Source of the DNA: Pedobacter jejuensis
Lineage (GTDB): Bacteria > Bacteroidota > Bacteroidia > Sphingobacteriales > Sphingobacteriaceae
Direction of reading: 5' to 3'
Length of the DNA stretch: 64,000 nucleotides
NCBI RefSeq assembly: GCF_003725795.1
Contig: NZ_RBEE01000044.1
Coordinates: forward strand, 186,001-250,000
Position numbers and translations under genes: made by a program. Numbering within the stretch: position 1 is the first letter of the stretch; each line of letters begins with the position of its first letter. The notes below the pieces were generated by a model. It made no database searches, was not told the DNA's origin, and was given only the letters and a program-made list of their open reading frames with translations. Shown here piece after piece: positions 52,773 to 62,120 of this stretch.

Positions 52773-54031
52773 TTAAATTTTTTCTAACATAAGTCCTTCC
52801 ATTGGCGTTGCAGATTCATTGCTTTTAATTTCGCTTTGGTGCAGCTTTCTGTAAGAGAAACAGCCGATTAATACCGCAATCGCACCCTGGAATAAAACTG
52901 TATTTTCTGTACCAACAAGTTGAGAAATGCTACCAATTAATAATCCGCCCAAAGGCTGCATACCAAAGAAAGCCATGGCATAAAAGCTGATAACTCTTCC
53001 CCTCATATTTGGATCAACTGTGGTTTGAATTAGGGTGTTGCTAATTGTAATTTGCGACATCATTCCAAAGCCCGAAATTGTTGCAAAAACCAATGCGATA
53101 GGATAATAGGTGGTATGGGAAAATAAAGCCAATCCGGCACCAAAAACTAAAGTATTTATTGCTAAAATTTTCCGGAGGTTTTTACCAGGTTTTAAGGATG
53201 CCAAAAACATAGCTCCCGAAAAAGCACCTAAACCTATTACACTATCAATAACGCCAAAAGTTGATGCCGTTCCTTTAAAAATGTCTTTAGCATAAACCGG
53301 AATTAATGTACTAAAAGGCAAGACAAATAAACTTATCAGCGCCAGCATAATTAAAACAGATGCAATGGATGGTGTAGCTTTTATGTAGGCAAAACCTTCT
53401 TTCAACTCACCAACTATGTTTTTTGTATGCGGTTTAGAAACGTATTTAGGCAACTTCATCATTAGTAACGAGCCAATAACGGCTATAAAACTTACTGCGT
53501 TTAAGCCAAAACAAATATCATCTCCTAATTTTTCTAAAGCTAAACCTGCCAAACCTGGTCCAATTAATCTCGAAAGATTTACCATCGAAGAATTTAATGC
53601 CAAAGCGTTTGGTAAATCTGCTTTATCATCAACCATTTCATAAACCAATGATTGTCTGGCTGGTACATCAAAAGCATTGATTAAGCCTAATAAAGCACTT
53701 AGTGCTATAATTTGCCACATATCATAATGCTTTGTAAAAATCAAAATCGTCATTAATATGGCTTGAACCATCGAGGCGATTTGCGTAAATAATAATAGCT
53801 TGTACCTATCATATCTATCGGATGCAACCCCGCCAATAAATGAAAAAATGAAGGAAGGAAAAAGGCTTGCAAAAAGCGTTAATCCGAGCATAAAGTTAGA
53901 GTGTGTTTGCTCGTAAACTACCCAGGTACGGCTGTTTTTTGCATCCAGGTTCCAATTAGGGAAATGGATTGGCCGCCAAAGTAGAGGCGGTAATTACGGC
54001 TTTTAAATGCATTAAATGTACTGATGTTCAT
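52773..54031 (-). pseudogene. MFS transporter gene with one-base frameshift near its start
   Basis: The start at 54031 reads MNISTFNAFKSRNYRLYFGG and on to TWMQKTAVP, then a stop. In another frame it continues WVVYEQTHSNFMLGLTLFAS and runs open to 52773 for about 390 residues, with FIGGVASDRYDRYK and typical MFS helices. The family reads TAVTWVVYE at this point, so one base is missing near 53925-53928. The intact gene would give about 419 residues and 12 helices. Without repair only an internal start (53891, 372 residues) would remain, lacking the first helix. A MarR regulator gene lies 17 bp upstream, so it is probably a drug-efflux pair. Confidence 0.86.
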
Positions 54032-54048
54032 AATTCAAGGCCGTCTGA

Positions 54049-54483
54049 TTAATAATTAACCAGTTTTGTTAAAGGACCTATAGCTTCTTTTAAAATTAAT
54101 TGTTCTTGTTCTGTGCAAACTTCTGCGATGGCTTTGCTCAACCATTCATCTCGCTCATGCCTAACTTGCTGTAACATTTCTTTACCTGTCGGGGAAAGCG
54201 AAATGTGAATTTTGCGTTTATCGGTTTCGGATGCGGTTTTAGAAATGAGATTTAATACTGCAAGATGGTTTAACAACTGCCCCATAGATTGTGGCGTGAT
54301 TTTCTCCAACAGAGCAAGTTCTGCCGATAGTAGATAATCATGCTGCTCTAATAAAACCAAAATCGAGCGCTCCGTTTGTGATAATACGGTATTTGATGGG
54401 GAAAGCTTTCGTAGTTTACGATTTAGCCTTGCCAATACTGGCCGAAGTGCTGATGCTAAAGCGTTGCTTTTTTCTGAACTCAT
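54049..54483 (-). CDS. MarR-family transcriptional regulator
   Basis: This 144-residue winged-helix protein starts MSSEKSNALASALRPVLARLNRKLRKL. The helix-turn-helix region reads LLSAELALLEKITPQSMGQLLNHLAVLNLI at about 52-81, and the wing contains SKTASETDKRKIHISLSPTGKEML. It precedes the MFS transporter gene on the same strand by 17 bp. MarR-MFS operons are usually repressed efflux systems induced by a toxic ligand. Since the transporter is frameshifted, the regulator may be left without a functional partner here. Confidence 0.93.
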   Translation of the reverse strand: MSSEKSNALASALRPVLARLNRKLRKLSPSNTVLSQTERSILVLLEQHDYLLSAELALLEKITPQSMGQLLNHLAVLNLISKTASETDKRKIHISLSPTGKEMLQQVRHERDEWLSKAIAEVCTEQEQLILKEAIGPLTKLVNY

Positions 54484-54648
54484 TTTTGTAAGTATAACTT
54501 ATAAGTTTACCTTACAAATATAATGCAAGTTTGGTTTTGTATTTCAGAAAAAAAATTAATTGACATTGAAAAGATTTTGATGGATTTAACAAAAGGAGGA
54601 GCTACATGTAAATTTAGATTAGCGGCTATTAACAAACAATCAAATTTC

Positions 54649-54656
54649 TATCTTTG
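54649..54656 (+). promoter_or_regulatory. Candidate -7 promoter element of acyltransferase
   Basis: TATCTTTG fits the Bacteroidota TAnnTTTG consensus and ends 18 bases before the ATG at 54675. A good -33 element is not clear. Confidence 0.4.
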
Positions 54657-54674
54657 CACAATTAAATTATACTA

Positions 54675-55412
54675 ATGAGTAAGTTTTTTGGCTACATTTT
54701 AAGCCCGGTTTTTTATTTCTTCTTTGGATTAACGCTTTGCATTTTCCACCCTATACAATGGATTTGCTTTAAGTTTTTTGGCTACAAAGCCCATAAAATT
54801 TCGGTAGATGTACTAAACTTCTTCTTAACCTATTGCCAGATTTTTTTGGTGAACAGCGTAAGTTTTAAAAACGATTTTGATTTGCCAACCGATAGACCAA
54901 TTATTTTCGCGTCAAATCATCAAAGCATGTATGATATCCCATCGTTAATCTGGTTTTTACGTAAGCATCATGCAAAGTTTATTTCGAAGATAGAACTAAC
55001 TAAGGGCATACCATCGATTTCAATAAATTTAAGACTGGGTGGTGGGGCAAATATTGATAGAAAGGATAATAAACAGGCTATTTCTGAAATTATTAAACTT
55101 GGGCGCAGGATGAAAGATAACAATTGGAGCACTGTAATTTTTCCAGAAGGAACAAGAGCAAAAGATGGGCAGCTTAAAACATTTCAGTTTGGTGGCGTGG
55201 CCACTTTATTAAAAGTTGTGCCAAATGCTTTGGTTGTGCCAGTTGCGATAGAAAATTCGTGGAAAATTGTTCGTTTTGGAATGTTTCCACTTACAACAGG
55301 GCACGGATTGAAATGGACAGTTTTAAAACCAATTGAGCCTGAAGGCAAAGCAGCCGAAGAAATTACTTTGCAAATTGAAACAGAAATAAGGAAAGTTTTG
55401 GGGCAAAGTTAG
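54675..55412 (+). CDS. plsC: 1-acyl-sn-glycerol-3-phosphate acyltransferase
   Basis: This 245-residue membrane acyltransferase makes phosphatidic acid. The catalytic NHxxxxD motif is visible as ASNHQSMYDIP at about 78-88, and the substrate motif FPEGTRAKDGQLKTFQFGG lies at about 156-174. A membrane segment is near the N-terminus (FYFFFGLTLCIFHPIQWICF). Length matches PlsC. A paralogue of unknown acyl acceptor (for example ornithine lipids) cannot be excluded. It is transcribed alone; the gap after it carries the palindromic array. Confidence 0.9.
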   Translation: MSKFFGYILSPVFYFFFGLTLCIFHPIQWICFKFFGYKAHKISVDVLNFFLTYCQIFLVNSVSFKNDFDLPTDRPIIFASNHQSMYDIPSLIWFLRKHHAKFISKIELTKGIPSISINLRLGGGANIDRKDNKQAISEIIKLGRRMKDNNWSTVIFPEGTRAKDGQLKTFQFGGVATLLKVVPNALVVPVAIENSWKIVRFGMFPLTTGHGLKWTVLKPIEPEGKAAEEITLQIETEIRKVLGQS

Positions 55413-55479
55413 TATTTGGATAGAGCTTTTTAGTATCAAGTATCAAGATAGATTTAGAAGTTTAGGCAAGTTTTATACA

Positions 55480-55812
55480 ATGAAACAGACCGAGCGCACA
55501 AGTAGCTTTGACAACTTTCTTTCTAAAGTGGTATAAAATTGCAAATGTTGCACTCACAGAACCAAGCTTTGACAACTTTCCTTCTAAAGTGCTACAAAAG
55601 TTGTCAAAGCTAAACGCACCGAACCAAACTTTGACAACTTGCTTTCTAAGGCGCTATAAAATTGTAAATGCTAAACGCACCGAAACAAACTTTGACAACT
55701 TTCTTTATAAAGCGCTATAAAATTGTAAATGCTAAACGCACCGAATCAAGCTTTGACAACTTTCTTTCTAAAGCGCAATAAAAGTTGTCAAAGCTAAACG
55801 CACCGAACCAGT
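55480..55812. repeat. Five-copy 61-bp palindromic tandem array
   Basis: TTTGACAACT occurs at 55507, 55568, 55630, 55691 and 55752, giving a period of 61-62 bp. Units 2 and 5 contain perfect 15-bp arms AGCTTTGACAACTTT and AAAGTTGTCAAAGCT; in units 1, 3 and 4 the right arm is altered (AAAATTGTAAATGCT). Units are joined by AAACGCACCGAA. A single copy of the same palindrome is at 764-794, so this is a dispersed element that has expanded here. Confidence 0.92.
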
Positions 55813-55825
55813 GATAATTTTATTT

Positions 55826-56050
55826 TTAAACTTTCTTTGGAGGAAGATCAAAAGCTATTGCCTCATGTTCGAAATGTCCATTATGGGCACCATCGCAAAA
55901 TGGTTTGTTTTTAGATAATCCGCATCTGCAAATTGATAAAACAGTTCTGCCTTGTAAGCCATATTCATTTCCGTTTCTATCTACGATTTCGAAATCGCCT
56001 TCTATTTTAACCGAACCGTTATTGTTTATTGTAAGTTTTGTTTTAGACAT
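55826..56050 (-). CDS. CDGSH iron-sulfur domain protein
   Basis: This 74-residue protein carries the CDGSH-type 2Fe-2S site: CRCGLSKNKPFCDGAH at about 42-57 gives the Cys-x-Cys...Cys...His ligands (the usual CDGSH reads CDGAH here). The N-terminal strand part is MSKTKLTINNNGSVKIEG. Bacterial members are small electron-transfer or redox-sensing proteins with poorly known roles. No transmembrane anchor is present, so it is cytosolic. It is transcribed alone after a repeat-rich gap. Confidence 0.93.
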   Translation of the reverse strand: MSKTKLTINNNGSVKIEGDFEIVDRNGNEYGLQGRTVLSICRCGLSKNKPFCDGAHNGHFEHEAIAFDLPPKKV

Positions 56051-56148
56051 ACCACAAACTTATAACAATAGAATTTAGTTACACATTTTCGTTTTAATTT
56101 AGAAACATTCTGTGTTTTGCTTATCAAAGAACCTGGCAGCGTGGAATA

Positions 56149-56206
56149 ATTAAAGGTCATCATGCGCCTGTATTGGTATTTCCAATTGAAACATGATGAC
56201 CTTAAA
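56149..56206. other. Long-loop inverted repeat and possible gene remnant
   Basis: TTAAAGGTCATCATG and CATGATGACCTTAAA flank about 28 bases. The plus strand can be read as RTWQRGIIKGHHAPVLVFP before a stop, which may be the tail of a lost gene, but the evidence is thin. The structure could end the metalloprotease transcript. Confidence 0.4.
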
Positions 56207-56231
56207 TAAATTATTGACTACTTATTTTTTC

Positions 56232-58742
56232 TTACTCCCAATCATCTATAAAATCCATTCCACCCATACCTATTGGTGCACCTGGAGGCATAACTTGTGC
56301 AGGTTCAGGTTGAAATTTTGATGGAGATTCTTCAAATTCTTTTATTTGAGATAATGCATATAAAATGTTTGCTTTTTGTTTTGGAGCTGCATTGGCCAAC
56401 TTTCCATTCATCCACGATTTTAATTCTGAAATCTCCAATAAAGCTTCGCCCCTAACATTTTCTCCAGCACGAGAATTTGCTGCCAATTGCAGTAAGTATT
56501 TTAACGTAAGATTGTTTACCATTACCTGCAATTGCCCTTTATACCCAGGTACAGGTTCTGCTTTCCATGTTTTAGCAATTAATTTTTCAACTACAGCAAT
56601 TAATCCTGGCTGCTCAGAATCACGAGAATTATATTCTACCAATCGCGAAGCACGCTCAGGATTTAGTAAAGAAGAAATGGTTTCATTTGCAGCAGCTTCG
56701 GCAGTTGCAATTGGGTCGAAAGTTGGTCCGGTGTAACCACTAAATGTTTCTGCCGAAGCAGGATAACCTGAAGGGCGAGGTGGTATTTTTTGAATTAAAC
56801 TTTCGGGTAAAGCCAAAGCTTCAGGACTAACCGTTGCCATCAAAGCATCGAACGCAGCCCATTGCTGTGCAGGTTCTACCATTTTTGTTGGTTTCTGACC
56901 ATCATTTTTTACGGCATGAGTGAAATACAGTCCGCCAATATTTTTTGCAACAGCTTCAATTTCATAACGATGCAATAAATAAATAGGCACCAACACTTCT
57001 TCCAAAGTTGCCATTGGTGCATCTTTTACAATTGCTTTTTCCGAAAAATTATCCAAAACCATTCTACGGATTTTCATCAATCGATTAAGCTCTGTAATTG
57101 TGTTTTCGTCATCTTCCCATTGGTTTGCATTTGGATGTGTATATCCACCAATATCAGGAATGTATTGAAAACCCTCCTTTAAGGTTTCATTCATTATTTT
57201 ATCCAGTTCAGCATTTTCATCGGCACCTTTTGGAAAATCACTATAACCCCACATAATCGCTCTTTTATCCCAGCTACCAATACCCTTTGCATAAGCATCA
57301 GATAAATCAATACTACCATCTGCTTTCTGTTTTATCCGTGGGAAAGGGTAATCCATTACAGATGTTCTTTCTTTCGGACTTGCCGCAAAATTATGGTTTA
57401 AGCCAAGTGTGTGACCAATTTCGTGGGCTGACAATTGTCTGATTCTGGAAATCGCCATTTCTTCCATCACCTTACTAACCGGTTTTCCATCGGTATATGG
57501 CTGCAATAAACCTTCGGCTATTAAATAATCTTGGCGATGGCGATCTGAACCCAAAGTTACCACACCTTTTATGATTTCTCCTGTTCTTGGGTCGCTGTAT
57601 GATGAGCCATAAGAAAATGCTCGTGGACTTCCGGCGCGGGTAATCCAGTTCACAACATTATAACGGATGTCCATCGGGTCGGCACCTTCAGGCAATTCTT
57701 TTACCTGAAAAGCATTTTTGTAACCCGCAGCTTCAAAAGCCTCATTCCAAAAAGTGCCTCCTTCAATTAAAGCTTTCTTTATCGGCGCAGGTGCACCTCT
57801 ATCAATGTAATAAACGATTGGCTCAACAGCTTCGCTCACTTTAGCATTTGGATCCTTTTTCTCTAACCGATGTCTGCGAGTAAAACGCTTAACCAAAGGT
57901 TCAGACATTGGCGCAGAAAAATCGGTATAACTAAACAATTGATAACTTGATCGTGGGTCGAATTTGCGTTGTTTGAAATTATCATCAGGCAGTTCTACAA
58001 AAGATTGGTGCATTCTAATTGTAACCGCATTCGCATCCGGAGCAATGTTTCCTCGTCCGCTTGGCGCACCGCCTGCAAAAGTCAGCATTGCCTCAAATTC
58101 AGTGTTTTTAGGGAAGTTTTTGGTATTTGGCAAATATACCGCTGATCGAGTTTCATCTACCCGATACGTTGCGCCGCCAGTTGCAGCACCTCTGCCACCA
58201 GCACCACCCGATGATGCTGGGGCACCGATTGTTGCGCCTATATTTTGGCTATCACGAATAATGAAAGGTGTTAAGTCGATTAAAGCTCTATCGCCCTCAA
58301 GCGCAACCGGAGCAAAACCCCAGATTATAGATTTTGCAAAAGAACCTTCAACAGTTTTAATTTCATCGGCATTACCATTTCCTGCACGATATGCCAGGTT
58401 TGGTTCTAAAAGGAAAACTTTCGGACCTACCTTTATAAATCTGGCAACATTTGCAGAAGCGCCACCACGTTCCGCATTTCTGCCTGCACCATCTGTAAGC
58501 GAATTGAAATACAGAAAATCTTTATCAAACTGAGCAATTTCTAAAAAGACTTTGCCAGTCTTTTCATCATAATAGAAAGTAAAATAACCTTCTTGTTTTT
58601 TAAAGTCTTTGGTAAAATCGGAAATACTTGTAGCCGGAGCGGCAGATTGCGTTCGTGCAACTGGAGGATTTGTTTGTGCAAGCAATGGCGGGCAAGCAAA
58701 TAGAGGCACAAGAACGACTAAAGCGTAAAATTTTTTATTCAT
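56232..58742 (-). CDS. Secreted zinc metalloprotease (DUF5117/DUF5118 type)
   Basis: This 836-residue protein starts MNKKFYALVVLVPLFACPPLLAQ at 58742, a signal peptide; a longer frame to 58805 is less likely. It opens with SISDFTKDFKKQEGYFTFYYDEKTGKVFLEI, the DUF5118-like segment. The extended zinc motif HEIGHTLGLNHNF lies at about residue 440, with a later VMDYPFPRI segment like a Met-turn. A DUF5117-like region surrounds it. The C-terminus ends MPPGAPIGMGGMDFIDDWE. It is probably a periplasmic or secreted peptidase of unknown substrate. No partner gene is seen beside it. Confidence 0.9.
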   Translation of the reverse strand: MNKKFYALVVLVPLFACPPLLAQTNPPVARTQSAAPATSISDFTKDFKKQEGYFTFYYDEKTGKVFLEIAQFDKDFLYFNSLTDGAGRNAERGGASANVARFIKVGPKVFLLEPNLAYRAGNGNADEIKTVEGSFAKSIIWGFAPVALEGDRALIDLTPFIIRDSQNIGATIGAPASSGGAGGRGAATGGATYRVDETRSAVYLPNTKNFPKNTEFEAMLTFAGGAPSGRGNIAPDANAVTIRMHQSFVELPDDNFKQRKFDPRSSYQLFSYTDFSAPMSEPLVKRFTRRHRLEKKDPNAKVSEAVEPIVYYIDRGAPAPIKKALIEGGTFWNEAFEAAGYKNAFQVKELPEGADPMDIRYNVVNWITRAGSPRAFSYGSSYSDPRTGEIIKGVVTLGSDRHRQDYLIAEGLLQPYTDGKPVSKVMEEMAISRIRQLSAHEIGHTLGLNHNFAASPKERTSVMDYPFPRIKQKADGSIDLSDAYAKGIGSWDKRAIMWGYSDFPKGADENAELDKIMNETLKEGFQYIPDIGGYTHPNANQWEDDENTITELNRLMKIRRMVLDNFSEKAIVKDAPMATLEEVLVPIYLLHRYEIEAVAKNIGGLYFTHAVKNDGQKPTKMVEPAQQWAAFDALMATVSPEALALPESLIQKIPPRPSGYPASAETFSGYTGPTFDPIATAEAAANETISSLLNPERASRLVEYNSRDSEQPGLIAVVEKLIAKTWKAEPVPGYKGQLQVMVNNLTLKYLLQLAANSRAGENVRGEALLEISELKSWMNGKLANAAPKQKANILYALSQIKEFEESPSKFQPEPAQVMPPGAPIGMGGMDFIDDWE

Positions 58743-58950
58743 AAGGATATTTTGGTTTGGTTTAAAGAAGGGCAAACAATGCGTTACATTGCTGTTGCTT
58801 AACAAATATAATTTTAAACCATGATTAACAATAACTTAGCAGCGTAACTTTTTAATGGCGAAGAGAATTATTTTAACAATTCATTTTAAGAACTTCGTAG
58901 CGTATTGATAGGTTATCTCGTTTAAGCTAGAAAAATCTAAATAACTAAAT

Positions 58951-59523
58951 ATGCGTTATCTCCCATTATTATTTTTAATCGCAACCTTTTTTGGCTGCTC
59001 TAAGCAATCAGAAAATGGAAAAGTTGTAGAGTTGTATGTAGATCATTATGCGCAGGCAGGCAAACAAATGATTTATACTTTGCCAGAAAAAAGTCCTATT
59101 GATACATATTTAGAAGGATTTAACGACCGTGAATTAGGTTTTACTTATAAGGTTAGGGCGCAAATTTATAAACCTGAAGTAGCACCACAAGACGGACCAG
59201 ATAGATGGTATGTATTTGTAAAAGTGATTAGCAAAGAGATTTATACAGGAACCGTGCCATTTGAAATCTCATTAAAAACAAGCAGTATTTTCGCTACAAC
59301 GCTGGCAATTCGAATACAAAACCAGGTTTTTTATTATGGCGACTACATCTTACGACCAGAAAATGATATGGTAAAAAAACAACTAGAAGAAGTTATTGCA
59401 TTACGATCTAAACTAGCTACTGATTCTAAATACGCTGCAACAGTTTTAATTAGCGCAACGGTTCAACACGACCCAAACAATAGAAGCAACGGATATTTGG
59501 TAAAATCTGTTAAAATTCAATAG
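58951..59523 (+). CDS. Hypothetical lipoprotein
   Basis: This 190-residue protein has a lipoprotein signal: MRYLPLLFLIATFFGCSKQS, with the lipobox Cys at residue 16. The mature part looks like two beta-rich halves: GFTYKVRAQIYKPEVAPQDGP...WYVFVKVISKE, and then TGTVPFEISLKTSSIFATTLAIRIQNQVFYYGDY. The GFTYKVRAQIY pattern faintly recalls DUF4377-type lipoproteins, but I would not assign it. It is transcribed alone, divergent from the metalloprotease. Confidence 0.72.
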   Translation: MRYLPLLFLIATFFGCSKQSENGKVVELYVDHYAQAGKQMIYTLPEKSPIDTYLEGFNDRELGFTYKVRAQIYKPEVAPQDGPDRWYVFVKVISKEIYTGTVPFEISLKTSSIFATTLAIRIQNQVFYYGDYILRPENDMVKKQLEEVIALRSKLATDSKYAATVLISATVQHDPNNRSNGYLVKSVKIQ

Positions 59524-59795
59524 TTAGAAATTTATTCGTTGTAACAATACCCTCAATTTAATATCTTAGATTAAAATTGAACATGTTATGTTAGAATTAG
59601 CATTGGAATTCTTATTCGGAGTAACTTCAGTAGCTGGAGGCAAAAGAAATAAGTTGACTCCAAGACCAAATTTTACTGCATTTCTAATTGTCTGGTGTGT
59701 TGCGGTGTTATCCATCACATTGATTTTTGGATAGCGCACAAAATATAAATCTTTACAGCAAAGCAATTGATAGCCGATATTAGTTTCGCAGCTAG

Positions 59796-60698
59796 CTAAT
59801 CGTATGTCAATTCAGCTTTGTGTTTGGTGATAAAATCAATCCATTTTACAGGTTTTTTTCCTGTAATTTGATGGAAGTTATCAAAAGTTTCATCGGCTCC
59901 AGGAATTGTTCCGGCTGCATATCGTTTCCAATGATCGTAAACGCAGTTCATATATGCCATTTCTGCTCCCGCATCTTTCATCGATTGTAAAAAAACTTCT
60001 GGCGAAAGCGCTTCATATTTAAAAGGCTTACCGATAATGGTAGTCATTAAGCCTGCAATTTCAGCAAATGTTTTTGCATCGTAACCTAGTCTATATGTTT
60101 TATTTAAATGTAACTCTGGATTTGCAAGTGCTAAAGATGCTACCAAAGCAACATCATCTACATCTACCCAACTCAACCTTGCTCCTTCTACATAAGCATT
60201 GATTATACCATTTTTAATCGCCTTTTCTCCGCCATAGCTCAATAGGTTTTGCATAAAAGTTTCAGGGCGTAGATGCGTATAAGAAAATCCTGACCACTCT
60301 ATGTAACGTTCGATAAGTTGGTGCCATGCCCAATGTGCCACAGTGGTATCATCTCCGCCACAGGCACCTAAATGAACTACGTGTTTAACGCCAGCTTTTT
60401 TTGCATTATCAAGCAGGCTCTTGCTTTGTTTAAGCATATCAACCGTGTAGCCCGTAATTATAAAAACCCTGTCAATTCCTTCAAATACAGATTGATGCGT
60501 TCGTTCATCATCAAAATCGAGGATAACAGTTTCTATCCCTTTATCGGCAAAAGGAATTGCCTTCGCATGACTACGAACCGCCGCAACGAGTTGTACTTCT
60601 TTGTTATTTATTAAAAAATCTATCGTTTTGCTCCCTACTTGTCCGGTGGCACCAGTAATAAGAATCTTTGGAAGTTTTTTATCAGACATAAAATTCAT
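59796..60698 (-). CDS. NAD(P)-binding NmrA-type reductase or sensor
   Basis: This 300-residue atypical SDR of the NmrA/YtfG type begins MNFMSDKKLPKILITGATGQVGSKTIDFL. The cofactor loop GATGQVG lies at about residues 15-21. It continues with AAVRSHAKAIPF, VFEGIDRVFIITGYT and HLGACGGDDTTVAHWAWHQLIE. The usual catalytic Tyr-x3-Lys is not evident, so it may be a quinone reductase or redox sensor. A start at the Met of MSDKK (60689) is equally likely. A Crp-family regulator gene lies upstream on the same strand (70 bp) and probably controls it. Confidence 0.88.
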   Translation of the reverse strand: MNFMSDKKLPKILITGATGQVGSKTIDFLINNKEVQLVAAVRSHAKAIPFADKGIETVILDFDDERTHQSVFEGIDRVFIITGYTVDMLKQSKSLLDNAKKAGVKHVVHLGACGGDDTTVAHWAWHQLIERYIEWSGFSYTHLRPETFMQNLLSYGGEKAIKNGIINAYVEGARLSWVDVDDVALVASLALANPELHLNKTYRLGYDAKTFAEIAGLMTTIIGKPFKYEALSPEVFLQSMKDAGAEMAYMNCVYDHWKRYAAGTIPGADETFDNFHQITGKKPVKWIDFITKHKAELTYD

Positions 60699-60768
60699 TT
60701 TTTGATTTGCAACCTCAAAGGTAAGGCTACCAAAACTGTAGAAAGTTGATCTGTATCATGAAATAACC

Positions 60769-61350
60769 TTATTTCCGTAAAGCAATATTTTTACGGACGC
60801 GGCTTAATGTTTCAGGAGCGAGGCCAAGGTAAGAGGCGATTAAATTTTGTGGCAACCTTTGAATGATTTCTGGATTGGATTCGGCCAATTGAAGATATTT
60901 TTCTTCTGCTGTAAAGGTATTAGAACTTACCAATCTTCGTTCTTTGGTTACAATACTATTCTGAAAAAGAATGCGGAAATAACGGTCCATTATAGGCACT
61001 TCCAAAGTCATTGCCTCAAAGTCTGCTTGAGAAATCATAAGCAGCTCAGAATCTTCAATTGCATCAATGCTTTGCGTTGCCGCCTCACCTGTCAAAAAAC
61101 TTTGAATATCTGAAGTCCACCAACCTTCCCATGCAAACATGGTAACATGCTGAATTCCGTTTTCATCAAGATGGTAAGAACGAAGTAAACCCTTTTCTAC
61201 AAAACTCATATACTTACAAACATAGCCTTGATGCAGCAAATGTTGCTTTTTAGATAATTTTTTAGAGATGAAGAAAGCTTTGATTGTTGTCTTTTCTGCT
61301 TCGCTTAGTGACACCTTTTTTAAAACATGAGAAAAAAAGACTTCGAACAT
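60769..61350 (-). CDS. Crp/Fnr-family transcriptional regulator
   Basis: This 193-residue protein has a cyclic-nucleotide-binding-like beta-roll (about 10-115: SKKQHLLHQGYVCKYMSFVEKGLLRSYHL) and a C-terminal helix-turn-helix (about 150-190: LPQNLIASYLGLAPETLSRVRKN). The chosen start is MFEVFFSHVLKKVS at 61350; seven more residues are possible upstream. It is the typical small Bacteroidota Crp-like regulator, without evident cAMP- or heme-binding residues. It is in line with the NmrA-type gene, a likely target. Confidence 0.92.
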   Translation of the reverse strand: MFEVFFSHVLKKVSLSEAEKTTIKAFFISKKLSKKQHLLHQGYVCKYMSFVEKGLLRSYHLDENGIQHVTMFAWEGWWTSDIQSFLTGEAATQSIDAIEDSELLMISQADFEAMTLEVPIMDRYFRILFQNSIVTKERRLVSSNTFTAEEKYLQLAESNPEIIQRLPQNLIASYLGLAPETLSRVRKNIALRK

Positions 61351-61487
61351 TGGGATGAGATTTCTAAGCACTAATAAATGATGAACAAATATATTCTTTT
61401 TTAACGCTGATTTTAAGTTTCAGTATGGTAGCATTTCTATGTTTTGCGCTATAATTACCTACCTTTAAATTAAAAAAAGAAGATACA

Positions 61488-62009
61488 ATGGAGCAAAAAT
61501 TAGAGGTTTGGCAACGAGGACCACTACCCGAATTCATAGCAGTTTTGCAACCAATAGCTCACGCCCTATTACAAGCAAGAGAAGAGGTAAATGAGTACAT
61601 GCACAATTTCCCTAAAGATTTACTATGGGTACGCCCGGCAAATATGGCTTCTGCAGGTTTTCATTTGCAGCATTTAAGCGGTGTTTTAGATAGGGTTTTT
61701 ACTTACGCAAGAGCAGAAAAACTAACAGAATATCAGTTTGAACAATTAGCCGAAGAAGGTAAAAACTCTCTAAATGGTTATGAAGTTGACCACTTGGTTA
61801 ACCGCTTCAATAAACAGGTTGATGTGGCACTAAAACAATTAAAAATTACTGATGAACATGCATTAGCCGATTTTAGAGGCGTTGGCCGAGCTGGTTTGCC
61901 TTCTACCGTAATTGGTTTGCTTTTTCACGCAACAGAACATACTATGCGCCATGTTGGGCAGTTGATGGTTACTGCGGCCATAGTAAAAGCGCAAAATTAT
62001 GGTATGTAG
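61488..62009 (+). CDS. DinB-family protein
   Basis: This 173-residue four-helix protein begins MEQKLEVWQRGPLPEFIAVL. Metal-binding His residues of the DinB fold are seen in AGFHLQHLSGVLDRVF (about 57-72) and LLFHATEHTMRHVGQLMV (about 144-161). Relatives include bacillithiol transferases and damage-inducible proteins, but function here is not clear. It is divergent from the Crp-type gene and followed by a good terminator. Confidence 0.9.
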   Translation: MEQKLEVWQRGPLPEFIAVLQPIAHALLQAREEVNEYMHNFPKDLLWVRPANMASAGFHLQHLSGVLDRVFTYARAEKLTEYQFEQLAEEGKNSLNGYEVDHLVNRFNKQVDVALKQLKITDEHALADFRGVGRAGLPSTVIGLLFHATEHTMRHVGQLMVTAAIVKAQNYGM

Positions 62010-62086
62010 TTAATGTTTTAGCTTAAAGAAACAACCAAGTTTACTCAAATCATCTTTAAATGAGAGAAGTTACCCACGAATTAAAA

Positions 62087-62120
62087 CAAAAAAAACCTGT
62101 AAATTTTACAGGTTTTTTTT
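62087..62120 (+). terminator. Terminator after DinB gene
   Basis: AAAAACCTGTAAA and TTTACAGGTTTTT form a 13-bp stem with a single-base loop and A/T tails, 80 bases after the DinB stop. It is symmetric and could act both ways. Confidence 0.85.

Noticed and set aside
55508..55720. 70-codon frame over the 61-bp array
   Set aside because: The translated text is periodic because the DNA is a tandem palindrome; not a protein.
55480..55812. CRISPR or integron attC array
   Set aside because: The whole 61-bp unit is repeated, with no unique spacers or cassettes, and no cas or integrase gene is present.
59566..59766. 66-codon minus-strand frame (an internal Met would give 49 residues)
   Set aside because: A small peptide beginning MDNTATHQTIRNAVKFGLG is imaginable, but no homologue or context supports it.
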